Assembly (NCBI GenBank): GCA_002685335.1
Contig: NYWY01000038.1
Coordinates: 1 to 64,000 of the forward strand
DNA from: Planctomycetaceae bacterium
GTDB lineage: Bacteria; Planctomycetota; Phycisphaerae; Phycisphaerales; SM1A02
Direction of reading: 5' to 3'
DNA length: 64,000 nt
In this document: one piece after another, positions 1 through 8,564 of the stretch
How positions within the stretch are numbered: position 1 is the first letter of the stretch
Layout of the letters: each line of letters opens with the position of its first letter
The notes under the pieces: model-generated
What the model saw: only the letters and a program-made list of their open reading frames with translations
What the model was told of the DNA's origin: nothing
Database searches by the model: none
Made by a program: the position numbers and the translations under genes

Positions 1-1
1 G

Positions 2-232
2 AGTCGGGTTCGTGCGGACGGATCCTCGGAGACCCTGATCGAGGATCTCTTCCTCCCCACCGGCATCGAAATCGTCGGTGAGGATCTCTGGGTGACCTCC
101 CTGGCGCTCGGAAACATCACGCGATTTCCCGGGCTGGCCCCCCAGGCGTGCTTCGGCGATCTGAATGGGGACGGTCGGGTCGACGCCGCCGACCTCGGAC
201 TGCTCGTCGCCGCGTGGAACGCCTGTCCCTGA
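2..232 (+). CDS. C-terminal end of a secreted protein with a dockerin-like tag (partial)
   Basis: Only the last 76 residues are in the window; the reading frame is open at the left edge, so the start and main domain are not visible. The visible part ends in the motif DLNGDGRVDAADLGLL followed by AAWNACP and the stop. This is one dockerin-type Ca-binding loop (D-x-N-x-D-G) plus a hydrophobic helix. The same tag closes three other proteins in this window (at 5.1, 57.9 and 60.5 kb), so it is probably a lineage-specific surface-sorting or assembly module rather than a true cellulosome dockerin. The residues before the tag resemble a beta-strand repeat but are too few to assign. A strong terminator follows 26 nt after the stop. 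Confidence 0.75.
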   Translation, partial: SRVRADGSSETLIEDLFLPTGIEIVGEDLWVTSLALGNITRFPGLAPQACFGDLNGDGRVDAADLGLLVAAWNACP

Positions 233-258
233 TCGACCGCGATCGAGACGAAGACTCG

Positions 259-298
259 GACCGCGTCATTCCTTCCATGGGGTGACGCGGTCTTTTTT
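259..298 (+). terminator. Rho-independent terminator
   Basis: A perfect 10-bp stem (259-268 with 283-292) and a 14-nt loop are followed by six T residues. It ends the dockerin-tagged gene. It also lies just beyond the stop of the convergent dehydrogenase gene, but that strand lacks a comparable T run. Confidence 0.85.
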
Positions 299-308
299 CG
301 GGAGCGAC

Positions 309-1271
309 TCAGGGCGCCGGATGCCGGGGTGACTCCCCCTGGAGCAGGCGCCAGACATCCTTGACCACCCAGCTCATGTTGCTCAACGCGGTCGTGGTTC
401 GACTGGCGAGGTGGGGCGCGAGGTGCGCATTGGAAAGCCCGAGCAGGGGATCGTCCTCGGTGAAGGGCTCGGTGGCATGCACATCCAGGATCGCCAGGGC
501 GGTGGGATTGGATTCCAGCCACGCCGCAAGCGGGCCCTCCTCGATCACGAAGCCCCGGCTGGTGTTGAGCAGGATCACGTCGGACTTCAGTTGCCCGATG
601 ATCCCGGCATCAAGCAGGCCGTGATTCGCGTCGCGGCCATCAACGTGGACGGTCAGAACGTCGCTCTCCGCGAGAAGACCCTCCATGGAGACCGGCGACG
701 CGCCGTGACGGTTCGACTCGGGAATCTCCAGGAGGTCGTGGTAGACGGTGTTGAACCCGAGGGCGGTGGCGACCTGGGCGACTCGGCGGCCGATTCTTCC
801 GAATCCGAGGATCCCCAGGACCAGTTCGTTCATCTGCCAGGCGCCGCAGACCTCACTTCGGATCTCCGACCAGCGATTCCGGGATACCGGCTCGTCGAGG
901 GTCAGCCGCGGCCGGATCGCGTCGCAGAGCAGGCAGGGGACGTACTCGACCACCGCCTGGGTGTTCGCATCCGGGGTGTGGACGACTTCGACTCCTCGCC
1001 GACGGCACGCGTCGACGTCGATGTTGTCGAGCCCGACGCCGGCGCGGGCGACCACCTGAAGTCCGGGTAGCCGATCCAGAAGTCCTTCGTCCACGATCGT
1101 GTAGGTCCGGACCACGAGTCCGTGAACCCGATCCGCGATCGCGGCCAGATCCTCGGAGTCGACCTCCGCATGGACCACCTCACACCGTTCCGCCAGCCAC
1201 GTCTCCGCTTCCGGATCGAGGTGTTCGGTACGGACGACGAGGTGAGGAAGCGATTCGTTGCCGGCTTGCAT
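309..1271 (-). CDS. D-isomer-specific 2-hydroxyacid dehydrogenase
   Basis: This is an NAD-dependent dehydrogenase of the SerA/formate dehydrogenase-like superfamily, about 320 aa. The cofactor fold is clear: GILGFGRIGRRVAQ is the GxGxxG loop, followed about 20 residues later by an acidic residue (YHD). The later motifs NTSRGFVIEEGPL, DVHATEPF and LAPHLASRT fit the substrate-binding and catalytic segments; the His in APHLAS matches the usual catalytic histidine. The ACT regulatory domain of many SerA proteins is absent, so phosphoglycerate, glyoxylate/hydroxypyruvate or another 2-oxoacid are all possible substrates. I chose ATG at 1271, not GTG at 1274, because a TAGCAT hexamer ends 6 nt upstream and points to a leaderless mRNA. 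The gene stands alone, convergent with the upstream gene. Confidence 0.85.
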   Translation of the reverse strand: MQAGNESLPHLVVRTEHLDPEAETWLAERCEVVHAEVDSEDLAAIADRVHGLVVRTYTIVDEGLLDRLPGLQVVARAGVGLDNIDVDACRRRGVEVVHTPDANTQAVVEYVPCLLCDAIRPRLTLDEPVSRNRWSEIRSEVCGAWQMNELVLGILGFGRIGRRVAQVATALGFNTVYHDLLEIPESNRHGASPVSMEGLLAESDVLTVHVDGRDANHGLLDAGIIGQLKSDVILLNTSRGFVIEEGPLAAWLESNPTALAILDVHATEPFTEDDPLLGLSNAHLAPHLASRTTTALSNMSWVVKDVWRLLQGESPRHPAP

Positions 1272-1277
1272 CACTCG

Positions 1278-1283
1278 ATGCTA
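1278..1283 (-). promoter_or_regulatory. -10 element of a leaderless promoter (dehydrogenase)
   Basis: TAGCAT on the minus strand sits 6 nt before the ATG at 1271. No convincing -35 element is seen. It is one of eleven sites in this window with the same geometry. Confidence 0.5.
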
Positions 1284-1417
1284 GCGTCATTTCCGGGGAT
1301 CGATGGTGCAACAGTCGTCGCGCCGTCCACCGGGAATCCCCGGCGCGGACGGGTCCTTTCGCGGAGGCCCGGGATCGACTACTTTCCGCGGTTGCAAGCC
1401 TTCAGCCACGGAGACCG

Positions 1418-1699
1418 ATGATGAACAAGAAAGACCTCGTGGAGCGTGTCTCCGCCGACCTCGGTGGGCCCCGTCAGGGCGCAGAGAAGGCGGTGAAGGC
1501 CGTGATTGAATCGATCCTCGACGGACTCGACCGGGACGGCGCGGTCACCATCGCGGGCTTTGGAACCTTCGAGCGAAAGGAACGGGCGGCTCGGGCCGGC
1601 CGGAACCCTCGGACCGGAGAGGCGATCGAGATCCCGGCCTCCAGCACGGTCGGATTCCGTCCTGCCGCCGCCCTGAAGCGAGCTTCGTCCGAAGGCTGA
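1418..1699 (+). CDS. HU-family DNA-binding protein
   Basis: A small basic nucleoid protein of 93 aa, the usual HU/IHF length. The N-terminal half (NKKDLVERVSADLGG) is the dimerising helix pair. GFGTFERKERAARAGRNP is the start of the beta arm, containing the conserved RNPRTGE stretch, with the IPASSTVGFRPAAALK tail after it. It should bind and bend DNA as a homodimer. The start may be the first or second of two tandem ATG codons (1418 or 1421), preceded by a GGAG at about 1409. HU and IHF subunits cannot be separated from this sequence alone; HU is more likely because no partner gene is adjacent. Confidence 0.93.
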   Translation: MMNKKDLVERVSADLGGPRQGAEKAVKAVIESILDGLDRDGAVTIAGFGTFERKERAARAGRNPRTGEAIEIPASSTVGFRPAAALKRASSEG

Positions 1700-1895
1700 G
1701 CCGGACGCCCGATAATCAGGCGCCCGCAAAACCGGCGCGACCGGTCCCTTTCGCCCAGCCGCCGCCTCTTCGCTGACATCCCCATCAAGATCGCTTGCCT
1801 TCGGGTCGATCGTTTCGAGGTCGGAGATCGCCCGTCGCGGTCTTCCGGTCGTCGCCGACGTTCGTCAGGTGACGCTGCGGGAGGTAGATCGAGGC

Positions 1896-2681
1896 ATGGA
1901 CAAGGCCAGTCTGATCGGCAGCATTCTTGGCGTCTGCGTGTGCGGTGGCACCGTGATGCTGGTGTTGAGCCACGGCGGCAACATCATGATGTTCTGGTCC
2001 CTGAAGGGGGTCATCATGGTGTTCGGCGGCACGCTGAGCGTGCTCTTCATGGCGATGCCCATGGAGAAACTGCTGCAGGTGCCGGGATACATCAAGGCAT
2101 TCTTTCGCGAACCGACCCAGTCGATCGGCGAGACGGTTTCGACCCTCTCCCAGCTCAGCGACAAGGCTCGGCGTGACGGCATTCTCGCCCTGGAGTCGGA
2201 AGTCGAGGACATCAAGGATCCGTTCCTGTCCCAGGCGTTGAAGATGGCGGTGGACGGAACCGACGAGGGTGTCATCGAATCGACCCTGCGCCTCGAATTG
2301 ATGGCGATGCAGGAGCGACACAAGGCGGGCAAGAAGTTCTTCGACCTCATCAAGCTCTACGGACCCGGCTACGGCCTCGCAGCGACCCTGATCGGACAGA
2401 TCGGCATGTTCGGTTCGCTTGGTGGGTCCATCGAGGAACTTGGTGGCATGCTGGCGGTCGCGGTGACGGCGACGATGTACGGCACGGTGCTCGCCAACGC
2501 GATCGCCGGGCCGATCGGTGACAAGCTCTCGCTTCGCTCCGGCGAGGAGATCCTCTCGAAGGAGATGATGCTCCAGGGCATCATGAGCATCCAGGCCGGG
2601 GACAACCCGCGGACCACGACCGAGAAGATGCTGGCTTTCGTTCCGCAGTCCGGGCGAGGTCGCCTGAAGCTCGCGGCCTGA
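1896..2681 (+). CDS. motA: Flagellar motor stator protein MotA
   Basis: The proton- or sodium-conducting stator subunit MotA/PomA, 261 aa from ATG 1896. The longer frame beginning at GTG 1869 lacks support; a GGGAGG lies about 10 nt before 1896. Four membrane spans are visible: two near the N terminus (about residues 5-27 and 32-52) and two around residues 155-200. The cytoplasmic loop between them carries the charged region (LRLELMAMQERHKAGKKFF) that contacts the rotor. GPGYGLAATLIGQIG and YGTVLANAIAGPIGDK hold the two conserved prolines of the channel helices. It forms an operon with motB 47 nt downstream. No other flagellar genes are in the window. Confidence 0.93.
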   Translation: MDKASLIGSILGVCVCGGTVMLVLSHGGNIMMFWSLKGVIMVFGGTLSVLFMAMPMEKLLQVPGYIKAFFREPTQSIGETVSTLSQLSDKARRDGILALESEVEDIKDPFLSQALKMAVDGTDEGVIESTLRLELMAMQERHKAGKKFFDLIKLYGPGYGLAATLIGQIGMFGSLGGSIEELGGMLAVAVTATMYGTVLANAIAGPIGDKLSLRSGEEILSKEMMLQGIMSIQAGDNPRTTTEKMLAFVPQSGRGRLKLAA

Positions 2682-2728
2682 TCGATCCAAGGTTCCGGCC
2701 CCGAACGGCGCCAGTGGGAGAGACCGTC

Positions 2729-3496
2729 ATGTCCGAGGAACACGGCAAGCACGATTCGGGTCACCACGGGGGCGGTCACGGCGGACACGAGGAGGAGGAG
2801 GAGGGCGGCGCCCCCGAGTGGCTGATCTCGTTCGCCGACATGGTCATGCTCCTGATGGGGTTCTTCGTGATCCTCTTCGCGCTGAACGTCCAGCCCAAGG
2901 GTGGAAACGCCGGTGGTGGTGGCGAGGATGCCGAAGGCGTCGCCCACCAGCCGCTCGAGATCGATCCCGAATTCGTCGAGTCGATTCGTCGGGCTTTTCG
3001 AAATCCCCTCAACCCTGACAATCCCGAGGATGCTCACATCCTGGATGCCATCGCCCAGCGTGGAGCGGGGCATGCGAGGGATGTGGGAACCAAGGGGGCG
3101 GAGACCGAGGTTCGTTCGCTTCGCGACATCGATTTCTTCGGAGAGGGAACCGACGTTCCGTTCGAACGGCACGAACTCGAACCATCCTCGGACGCGGATC
3201 CGGTGGTCGCGGAATTCGCCTCCCGCCACCGGGGACGGCAGAACGTGATCGAGGTTCGCGGGCACACCGATGAGGTCGAAGCCTGGAAGGATCCGGGGAA
3301 GGCCTTCCGCATCTCGCTGGAGCGGGCCGCCGAGGTCGCTGAACGTCTCGCGGAAGCGGGCATCGACTGGGGCCGTCTGCGGGTGACCGCGGCCGGAATC
3401 ACCGAGCCTCGTCGACGTGATCGAGCGATGAGCGTCCAGCCGGGGGAGAACGCGCGGGTCGAGCTCCTGGTCCGCCGCGATTCCGCGATTCGCTGA
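2729..3496 (+). CDS. motB: Flagellar motor stator protein MotB
   Basis: The peptidoglycan-anchored stator subunit, 255 aa. A single transmembrane helix near residues 30-55 (WLISFADMVMLLMGFF) contains the ion-binding Asp of the FAD motif that is essential in the family. The C-terminal OmpA-like domain includes EVRGHTDEVEAW and the RAAEVAERLAEAGI helix, which bind peptidoglycan. The cytoplasmic N-terminal tail is unusual: six histidines among the first 20 residues, glycines, then five consecutive glutamates. The start is ATG 2729, with GGGAGAG 7 nt upstream, rather than GTG 2714. The gene follows motA directly and both surely act together. Confidence 0.93.
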   Translation: MSEEHGKHDSGHHGGGHGGHEEEEEGGAPEWLISFADMVMLLMGFFVILFALNVQPKGGNAGGGGEDAEGVAHQPLEIDPEFVESIRRAFRNPLNPDNPEDAHILDAIAQRGAGHARDVGTKGAETEVRSLRDIDFFGEGTDVPFERHELEPSSDADPVVAEFASRHRGRQNVIEVRGHTDEVEAWKDPGKAFRISLERAAEVAERLAEAGIDWGRLRVTAAGITEPRRRDRAMSVQPGENARVELLVRRDSAIR

Positions 3497-3640
3497 GCGA
3501 CGAAACGGTGACTTGTACGACTTCGAGGACCCGCTGGCGGGTTCCCGGACGGTTTTTCGTCGTTTCAAGGTGGATTCCGGTTTCGGCGCGTCTATCGTTC
3601 TTCGTCGATTCGCGCGCCGCGGGTCCTCCCCGGAGTCCTC

Positions 3641-5188
3641 ATGTCCCAGATCAGATCCATCCCGTTCGCGGTCGCCGGAGTGATCCTCCTCACGGGAGCC
3701 GCCGGGGCCGACGTGCTGGACGACATCGGACACACCGCCTTGCTCGAACGCCTGGGATCCGAGGCCCCGACGGGGGCGGGCGTGGTCGTCGGACAGGTCG
3801 AGGTCCCGGATCCGGGTTACGGCCCGAATCAGACCAACGGTGATTTCGCCGGGGTCTCCTTCATCGAGCGGAGTGGCGTCGCGGGCACGAGCAGCCACGC
3901 GACCCAGGTCGCGACGAACTTCTATGGGGCGTCCGACAGTCCGGCGCCGGGGATCGACACGGTCAATCTCTGGGATGTGAACGACTTCATCGGCAGCGGG
4001 TTCCTGCGGATCGGGACCTCCCAGACGCCGACGCCGCCGCCGGGCGGGCTCAAGGTCTTCAATCACAGCTGGATCGGGGAGTTTCCGAACGCCGCCTCCA
4101 ACATCGAAGCCCTCCGCCGGGCCGACTATTCGGCGAACACCTTCCGGACCCTCTGGATCGTCGGGGTGAACAACGGGGCGGCAAGCCAGAACAATCCACT
4201 GCTCTCGGGCATGTACCACGGCATCAGCGTGGGACTGGCCAATGGAAACCACGCGTCCGACGACACCGCGACGGGACTTGACGGTCCGGGACGAATGAAG
4301 CCCGAAATCGTCGCGCCGGCGGATTTCTCCAGTTTCTCGACCCCGTTGGTCGGCGCGACCGCAGCCCTGCTGCTGGAGACGATCGAGACCGTCCCGGAAC
4401 TCGCGAACAACACCGGGGTCGGTCAGATCCACGTTCTCAAGGCGATCATTCTCGGCGGGGCGGTTCGGGATGAGGACTGGAGCAACGAGCCATCGACCAG
4501 CGGTGCCGAACGAGGAGTCACCGCCCGCCCGATCGACCCCGTCTTCGGTGCCGGCCTGGTCAATGTCGACCGTGCCCACCGGATCCTCACCGGACTCGAA
4601 CAGAACGGTGAATCCGCCGTGCCCTCGGCCCCGACGGTCATCGGGCCCGGCTTCGACTTCGAGAGCATGTCCGTGGGCGAGACGCTCTGGCATCGATTCG
4701 CCCTGGAAGAGGCGGCGGAGGAAGTCAGCATCGTGGCGACCTGGAACCGGTTCGTGCCTTCCTTGTTCCAGTCGAGCTCGCTGGCAGACCTCGATCTCGA
4801 GCTCTTCTCGGTGGACGGGGCGGATCTCGAGCCCCTCCGGGGAGCCGACCCCGGTGTCTTCGCCTCCGGCAACGTGGCGAGCGAAAGCGGCGTCGACAAC
4901 ATCGAATTGATCCACCTCCGAGGCCTGGCCGCCGGTGACTACGTGGTCCGCATCACTCGAACCGACAGCCAGCCCGGATCCACGCGGGCGGGCATCGCCT
5001 TCTGGCTTCCGATCGAGGAGATCGAATCGCTGGTCGGCGACCTCGACGGGGACGGTCGGGTGAACGGGAGCGATTTCGGCCTCCTGTTGGGGGCCTTCGG
5101 CACCGACGATCCCGAGGCGGATCTCGATGGTGATGACATCGTCGGCGGAGGGGATGTGGGGGTCCTCCTCTCCAATTGGACCGGTTGA
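3641..5188 (+). CDS. Subtilase-like (S8-type) secreted protein with C-terminal dockerin tag
   Basis: A 515-aa exported protein with a signal peptide (SIPFAVAGVILLTGAAGA, cut near residue 23). The fold resembles peptidase S8. SSHATQVA (about residue 87) corresponds to the GHGTHVA histidine motif and SSFSTPLVGATAALLL (about 228-243) to the GTSxAxPxVxGxxALL serine motif, with the oxyanion-type Asn in VVGVNNG-like WIVGVNNGA. Where classical subtilases have VxDTGI there is VGQVEVPD, so the usual catalytic Asp is replaced by Glu or displaced. A beta-rich domain covers about residues 325-460. The C terminus has two EF-hand-like loops (DGDGRVNGSDFGLL and DLDGDDIVGGGDVGVL), a full dockerin-like pair. 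It could be an active peptidase of a divergent subfamily or a degenerate binding protein. GGAG 9 nt before ATG 3641 supports the start. Confidence 0.78.
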   Translation: MSQIRSIPFAVAGVILLTGAAGADVLDDIGHTALLERLGSEAPTGAGVVVGQVEVPDPGYGPNQTNGDFAGVSFIERSGVAGTSSHATQVATNFYGASDSPAPGIDTVNLWDVNDFIGSGFLRIGTSQTPTPPPGGLKVFNHSWIGEFPNAASNIEALRRADYSANTFRTLWIVGVNNGAASQNNPLLSGMYHGISVGLANGNHASDDTATGLDGPGRMKPEIVAPADFSSFSTPLVGATAALLLETIETVPELANNTGVGQIHVLKAIILGGAVRDEDWSNEPSTSGAERGVTARPIDPVFGAGLVNVDRAHRILTGLEQNGESAVPSAPTVIGPGFDFESMSVGETLWHRFALEEAAEEVSIVATWNRFVPSLFQSSSLADLDLELFSVDGADLEPLRGADPGVFASGNVASESGVDNIELIHLRGLAAGDYVVRITRTDSQPGSTRAGIAFWLPIEEIESLVGDLDGDGRVNGSDFGLLLGAFGTDDPEADLDGDDIVGGGDVGVLLSNWTG

Positions 5189-5247
5189 TCGAACCGAAGG
5201 TTTCGAGGTGCGATCCGGATTGGGGCATGGGGAGTCGCCAGTCGTCG

Positions 5248-5253
5248 TAGACT
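5248..5253 (+). promoter_or_regulatory. -10 element of a leaderless promoter (ABC permease)
   Basis: TAGACT sits 7 nt before the ATG at 5261, with no Shine-Dalgarno sequence between them. No good -35 is visible. Confidence 0.5.
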
Positions 5254-5260
5254 CCACGCC

Positions 5261-7045
5261 ATGCGTCGGAATTCGCCGGGCCGATACCTCCTGCTTGCCT
5301 CGCTTCTCACCCTCCTCGGGGTGGTGCTGCTCTATCCGATCTGGTTGACGGTGAAGGGCGCCTTCGTCTCGGACGGCGGCGGATACACGCTGTACCACGT
5401 TCTCGACGTGTTGCGGGACGAGACACTCCGCGGGGGGCTGGTGAACGCGCTCATCATCGCGGTCGCCACCACCACGTTGTCGGTCATTCTCGCGATGCCT
5501 CTGGCCCTGGTGGCGGCTCGTCATGAATTCCCCGGCAAGGCCTTTTTCTCGGCCCTGGTGCTGATCCCACTGATCCTGCCACCCTTCGTCGGGGCCATCG
5601 GGGTCCGGCATCTGCTCGGCCGGGCGGGATCCCTCAACACCATCCTGCTCGACCTGGGGTTCGTGGACACACCGTTCGATCTCTTCGGAAGCGGTGGCAT
5701 CGTCGGGGTGATCATCGTGGAGGCCCTCCACCTCTATCCGATCATCTATCTGAACCTTCTGGCCGCGTTGTCCAACCTCGATCCCGCCCTCGATGAGGCG
5801 GCCCGAGATGCCGGAGCGGGGGCGTGGACCCGGTTTCGACGCATCACCCTGCCTTTGGTGAGGCCCGGCCTCTTCGCCGGGGGGACGATCACCTTCATCT
5901 GGAGTTTCACCGAACTCGGTACGCCGTTGATGTTCGAATTCCGCCAGGTGACCCCGGTCCAGATCTTCGACGGTCTCAAGCAGATGGAGACCAGCGCAGA
6001 GCCCTTCGCCTTGACGGTCGTGATGCTTTTCACGGCGATTCTTCTCTACCTCACCGGTCGGGTTCTTCCCGGAGTGAGGGGCGTGTCAGCGAGCGCCAAG
6101 GCATCTCGTGGCGATGTGGTGCATCGGCTGCGTGGATGGTGGGGGATGGGCGCCGCCGCCTTGTTTGCGCTGGTGATCGGCCTCGCCGCCCTTCCGCACA
6201 TCGGTGTGGTGTTGGCAAGTCTGTCGGTGGAAGGCCAGTGGTATCAGTCGGTGCTTCCGCGAGCCTTCACCTTCGGAAACTACGAGGAGGCCCTCGGGCA
6301 TCCGCTGGCGATCGGATCGATTCGGAACAGTCTCATGCTCGCCGGAATCGCCGTCGTCCTCGACCTGGTGTTCGGAGTTCTGGCGGCGAGAATCATCGTT
6401 CGCACGACGCTTCGCGGCCGATCGTTGCTCGATGCGCTCTGCATGCTTCCCCTGGCGGTCCCTGGCTTGGTGATGGCGTTCGGATACGTCGCCATGTCCC
6501 TGGAATGGCCCTTCCGGGGGCCGGTTCCGGGTTGGCTGGCCACATTCATGCCGGAATCCCTCGTGGTGTCGCTGGGCGATGGGCCGCTTTCATGGGCGGC
6601 CGACATTCTCGGAGCCAATCCCAACCCGATCCCGCTCCTGATCGTGGCCTACGCGGTCCGAAGGCTGCCCTACGTGGTCCGATCGACGGTCGCCGGCCTC
6701 GAGCAGACGCCGGTGGATCTGGAAGAGGCCGCACAGGGCCTGGGCGCGGGTCGCCTTCTCGTTCTCCGGCGGATCGTCGTGCCCCTGGTCGCCGCCAATC
6801 TGGTCGCGGGAGCCCTCCTGGCCTTCAGTTTCGCCATGCTCGAGGTGAGCGACAGTCTCATTCTCGCCCAGCGTGAATCGGATTATCCGATCACCAAGGC
6901 CATCTACGTCCTCTTCGAGCGGCTGGGGGACGGCCCCGGGATCGCCGCCGCGATGGGTACCTGGGCGATGCTCCTGCTGGCCTGCACCCTCGCGGGTGCC
7001 AGTCTGCTCCTCGGCAAGAAGCTAGGAGCGGTCTTCCGAGCTTGA
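5261..7045 (+). CDS. Fused two-module ABC transporter permease (iron/thiamine type)
   Basis: A 594-aa inner-membrane permease made of two BPD_transp_1 modules in one chain, the arrangement of FbpB/SfuB and ThiP. Each half carries an EAA loop that docks the ATPase: EAARDAGAGAWTRFRRITLP (about residues 183-202) and EEAAQGLGAGRLLVLRRIVV (about 487-506). About twelve hydrophobic helices are visible. Family knowledge makes ferric iron, thiamine or a similar small substrate likely, but the substrate cannot be read from the permease. No ATPase or binding-protein gene lies within reach in the window, so it must pair with partners encoded elsewhere. The start at ATG 5261 is fixed by a leaderless-type promoter. 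Confidence 0.85.
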   Translation: MRRNSPGRYLLLASLLTLLGVVLLYPIWLTVKGAFVSDGGGYTLYHVLDVLRDETLRGGLVNALIIAVATTTLSVILAMPLALVAARHEFPGKAFFSALVLIPLILPPFVGAIGVRHLLGRAGSLNTILLDLGFVDTPFDLFGSGGIVGVIIVEALHLYPIIYLNLLAALSNLDPALDEAARDAGAGAWTRFRRITLPLVRPGLFAGGTITFIWSFTELGTPLMFEFRQVTPVQIFDGLKQMETSAEPFALTVVMLFTAILLYLTGRVLPGVRGVSASAKASRGDVVHRLRGWWGMGAAALFALVIGLAALPHIGVVLASLSVEGQWYQSVLPRAFTFGNYEEALGHPLAIGSIRNSLMLAGIAVVLDLVFGVLAARIIVRTTLRGRSLLDALCMLPLAVPGLVMAFGYVAMSLEWPFRGPVPGWLATFMPESLVVSLGDGPLSWAADILGANPNPIPLLIVAYAVRRLPYVVRSTVAGLEQTPVDLEEAAQGLGAGRLLVLRRIVVPLVAANLVAGALLAFSFAMLEVSDSLILAQRESDYPITKAIYVLFERLGDGPGIAAAMGTWAMLLLACTLAGASLLLGKKLGAVFRA

Positions 7046-7147
7046 ATCGGGACCGGGGACCCCTGATCGGCCCTCGGAGACCCGGAGCCCCAATCTGATT
7101 CTTGGACCAACCTCGGGGCATCCGATCGGGAACCTTGGTCGAAGCGA

Positions 7148-7176
7148 CTGATTCAGAGCCTTCATGCTCCTATACT
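7148..7176 (+). promoter_or_regulatory. Putative sigma70-type promoter of the nuoDEF operon
   Basis: A good -10 hexamer, TATACT, at 7171-7176 is preceded at 17 nt by the weak -35 CTGATT (7148-7153). Transcription would start near 7183 and give a leader of about 58 nt before nuoD. Confidence 0.45.
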
Positions 7177-7240
7177 GAACGGACTTCCGATCAGCGTCGC
7201 TGATCGGGCCAGATGACTCCCCTCGGGCCCACGCCGACCC

Positions 7241-8530
7241 ATGCCGTACACGATGAAGCCAGACGAGGTCTACGGCCTCGACGTCGAGAGCACCGAATAC
7301 CTGCAGGATCACGTGCAGGCAGCGGACCGCTGGGTCCTCAATTTCGGACCCCAGCATCCGGCGACCCACACCACGCTCCGGCTGGTGCTGGAACTCGATG
7401 GAGAGCGGGTGGCCCGCTGCACCCCCCACATCGGGTATCTGCACTCGGGCTTCGAGAAGCTCGGGGAGCACCACGACTACAACCAGTACGTGTGCACGAT
7501 CAGCCGGATGAACTACGTGTCGCCGATCGTCAACGACATCGCGTGGCACACGGTCTGCGAGAAACTCTTCGACATCGACGTCACACCCCGCTGCAAGGTG
7601 GTGAGGACGATCATGGCGGAGCTGGGGCGGATCCAGGATCACCTGCTGTCGATCGGTGCCGCGGCACTGGACCTCGGGGCGTTCACCGGCTTCCTCTACG
7701 GGTTCAACGAGCGAGAGTTCATCTACGACATCGTCGAGTATCTCTCGGGCCAGCGGTTCCACCCCGACTGGACCCGGCTCGGTGGAGCCTGGCGGGACAT
7801 CCCCGACGAGGAAGTCTTCAAGCGGATGATCAAGGACTTCATCCACAAGCGCCTGCCCCGGGCCCAGAAGGACCTTGAGAACTGCCTCAATCGGAATCGA
7901 ATCTTCGTCGACCGACTCAAGGGCGTCGGGACGATCAGCCGGGAGGACGCCATCGCTTGGAGTCTGAGCGGACCCGTGGCTCGCGCGAGCGGTGTTCGGT
8001 ACGACGTCCGCAAGGCCGATCCCTATCTCTGCTACGCCGACAACTGGGACGGGAACGGGGCCGAAGCGGTCAAGTTCAACGTCCCGATCTCCACCGACGG
8101 CGACTCCTACTGCCGATATCTGGTTCGCCTCGCGGAGCTCCACGAGTCGGTTTCGATCATCGAGCAGCTCATCGACGACATCCCTTCGGGACCGATCGAC
8201 AGCGTGGCCGACTCCAAGCTGCGGATCCCCGACAAGGGCGAGGTCTATGGCTCGATCGAAGGCACCATCCAGCTCTTCGAACTGGTCATGAACAACCGCG
8301 GCGTCGATGCACCGGTGGGCGAGTATTACGGTTCGATCGAGAGTCCCAACGGAGAACTCGGTTACTACATCGTCGCCGACGGAACCAAGTATCCCTGGCG
8401 GACCCGAACCCGGCCGCCATCGTTCATCAACTACGCCTCGTTCGCGAAGCTTATCGAGGGCCACCTCGTGAGTGATGTGGTCGCGGTGCTCGGTTCACTC
8501 AACATCATCGCGGCCGAACTCGACCGCTGA
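7241..8530 (+). CDS. nuoD: NADH-quinone oxidoreductase subunit D
   Basis: The 49-kDa subunit of respiratory complex I, 429 aa, near the family's usual 400-440. It belongs to the peripheral arm, beside the quinone site. The diagnostic stretch NFGPQHPATHTTLRL (about residues 35-49) and HIGYLHSGFEKLGEH follow the family closely, as do RIQDHLLSIG and the C-terminal DVVAVLGSLNIIAAELDR. It starts a small complex I cluster with nuoE 34 nt downstream, a 72-aa gene and nuoF. Subunits A, B, C, G and the membrane arm are not in the window. ATG 7253 is a possible alternative start, four codons in. Confidence 0.95.
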   Translation: MPYTMKPDEVYGLDVESTEYLQDHVQAADRWVLNFGPQHPATHTTLRLVLELDGERVARCTPHIGYLHSGFEKLGEHHDYNQYVCTISRMNYVSPIVNDIAWHTVCEKLFDIDVTPRCKVVRTIMAELGRIQDHLLSIGAAALDLGAFTGFLYGFNEREFIYDIVEYLSGQRFHPDWTRLGGAWRDIPDEEVFKRMIKDFIHKRLPRAQKDLENCLNRNRIFVDRLKGVGTISREDAIAWSLSGPVARASGVRYDVRKADPYLCYADNWDGNGAEAVKFNVPISTDGDSYCRYLVRLAELHESVSIIEQLIDDIPSGPIDSVADSKLRIPDKGEVYGSIEGTIQLFELVMNNRGVDAPVGEYYGSIESPNGELGYYIVADGTKYPWRTRTRPPSFINYASFAKLIEGHLVSDVVAVLGSLNIIAAELDR

Positions 8531-8564
8531 TCAATCCGTTTCACCTCCCCCGCGAGAGCCGCAG

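Noticed and set aside
1731..1745. Hairpin after the HU gene as a terminator
   Set aside because: The stem is only 5 bp and the following CCCTTTC is not a T run.
2369..5731. 1120-residue open frame on the minus strand opposite motA, motB and the protease gene
   Set aside because: Its composition (very high Arg, Gly, Asp, Glu, His, few hydrophobics) and lack of any motif mark it as the antisense shadow of G+C-rich genes; the plus strand encodes recognisable proteins.
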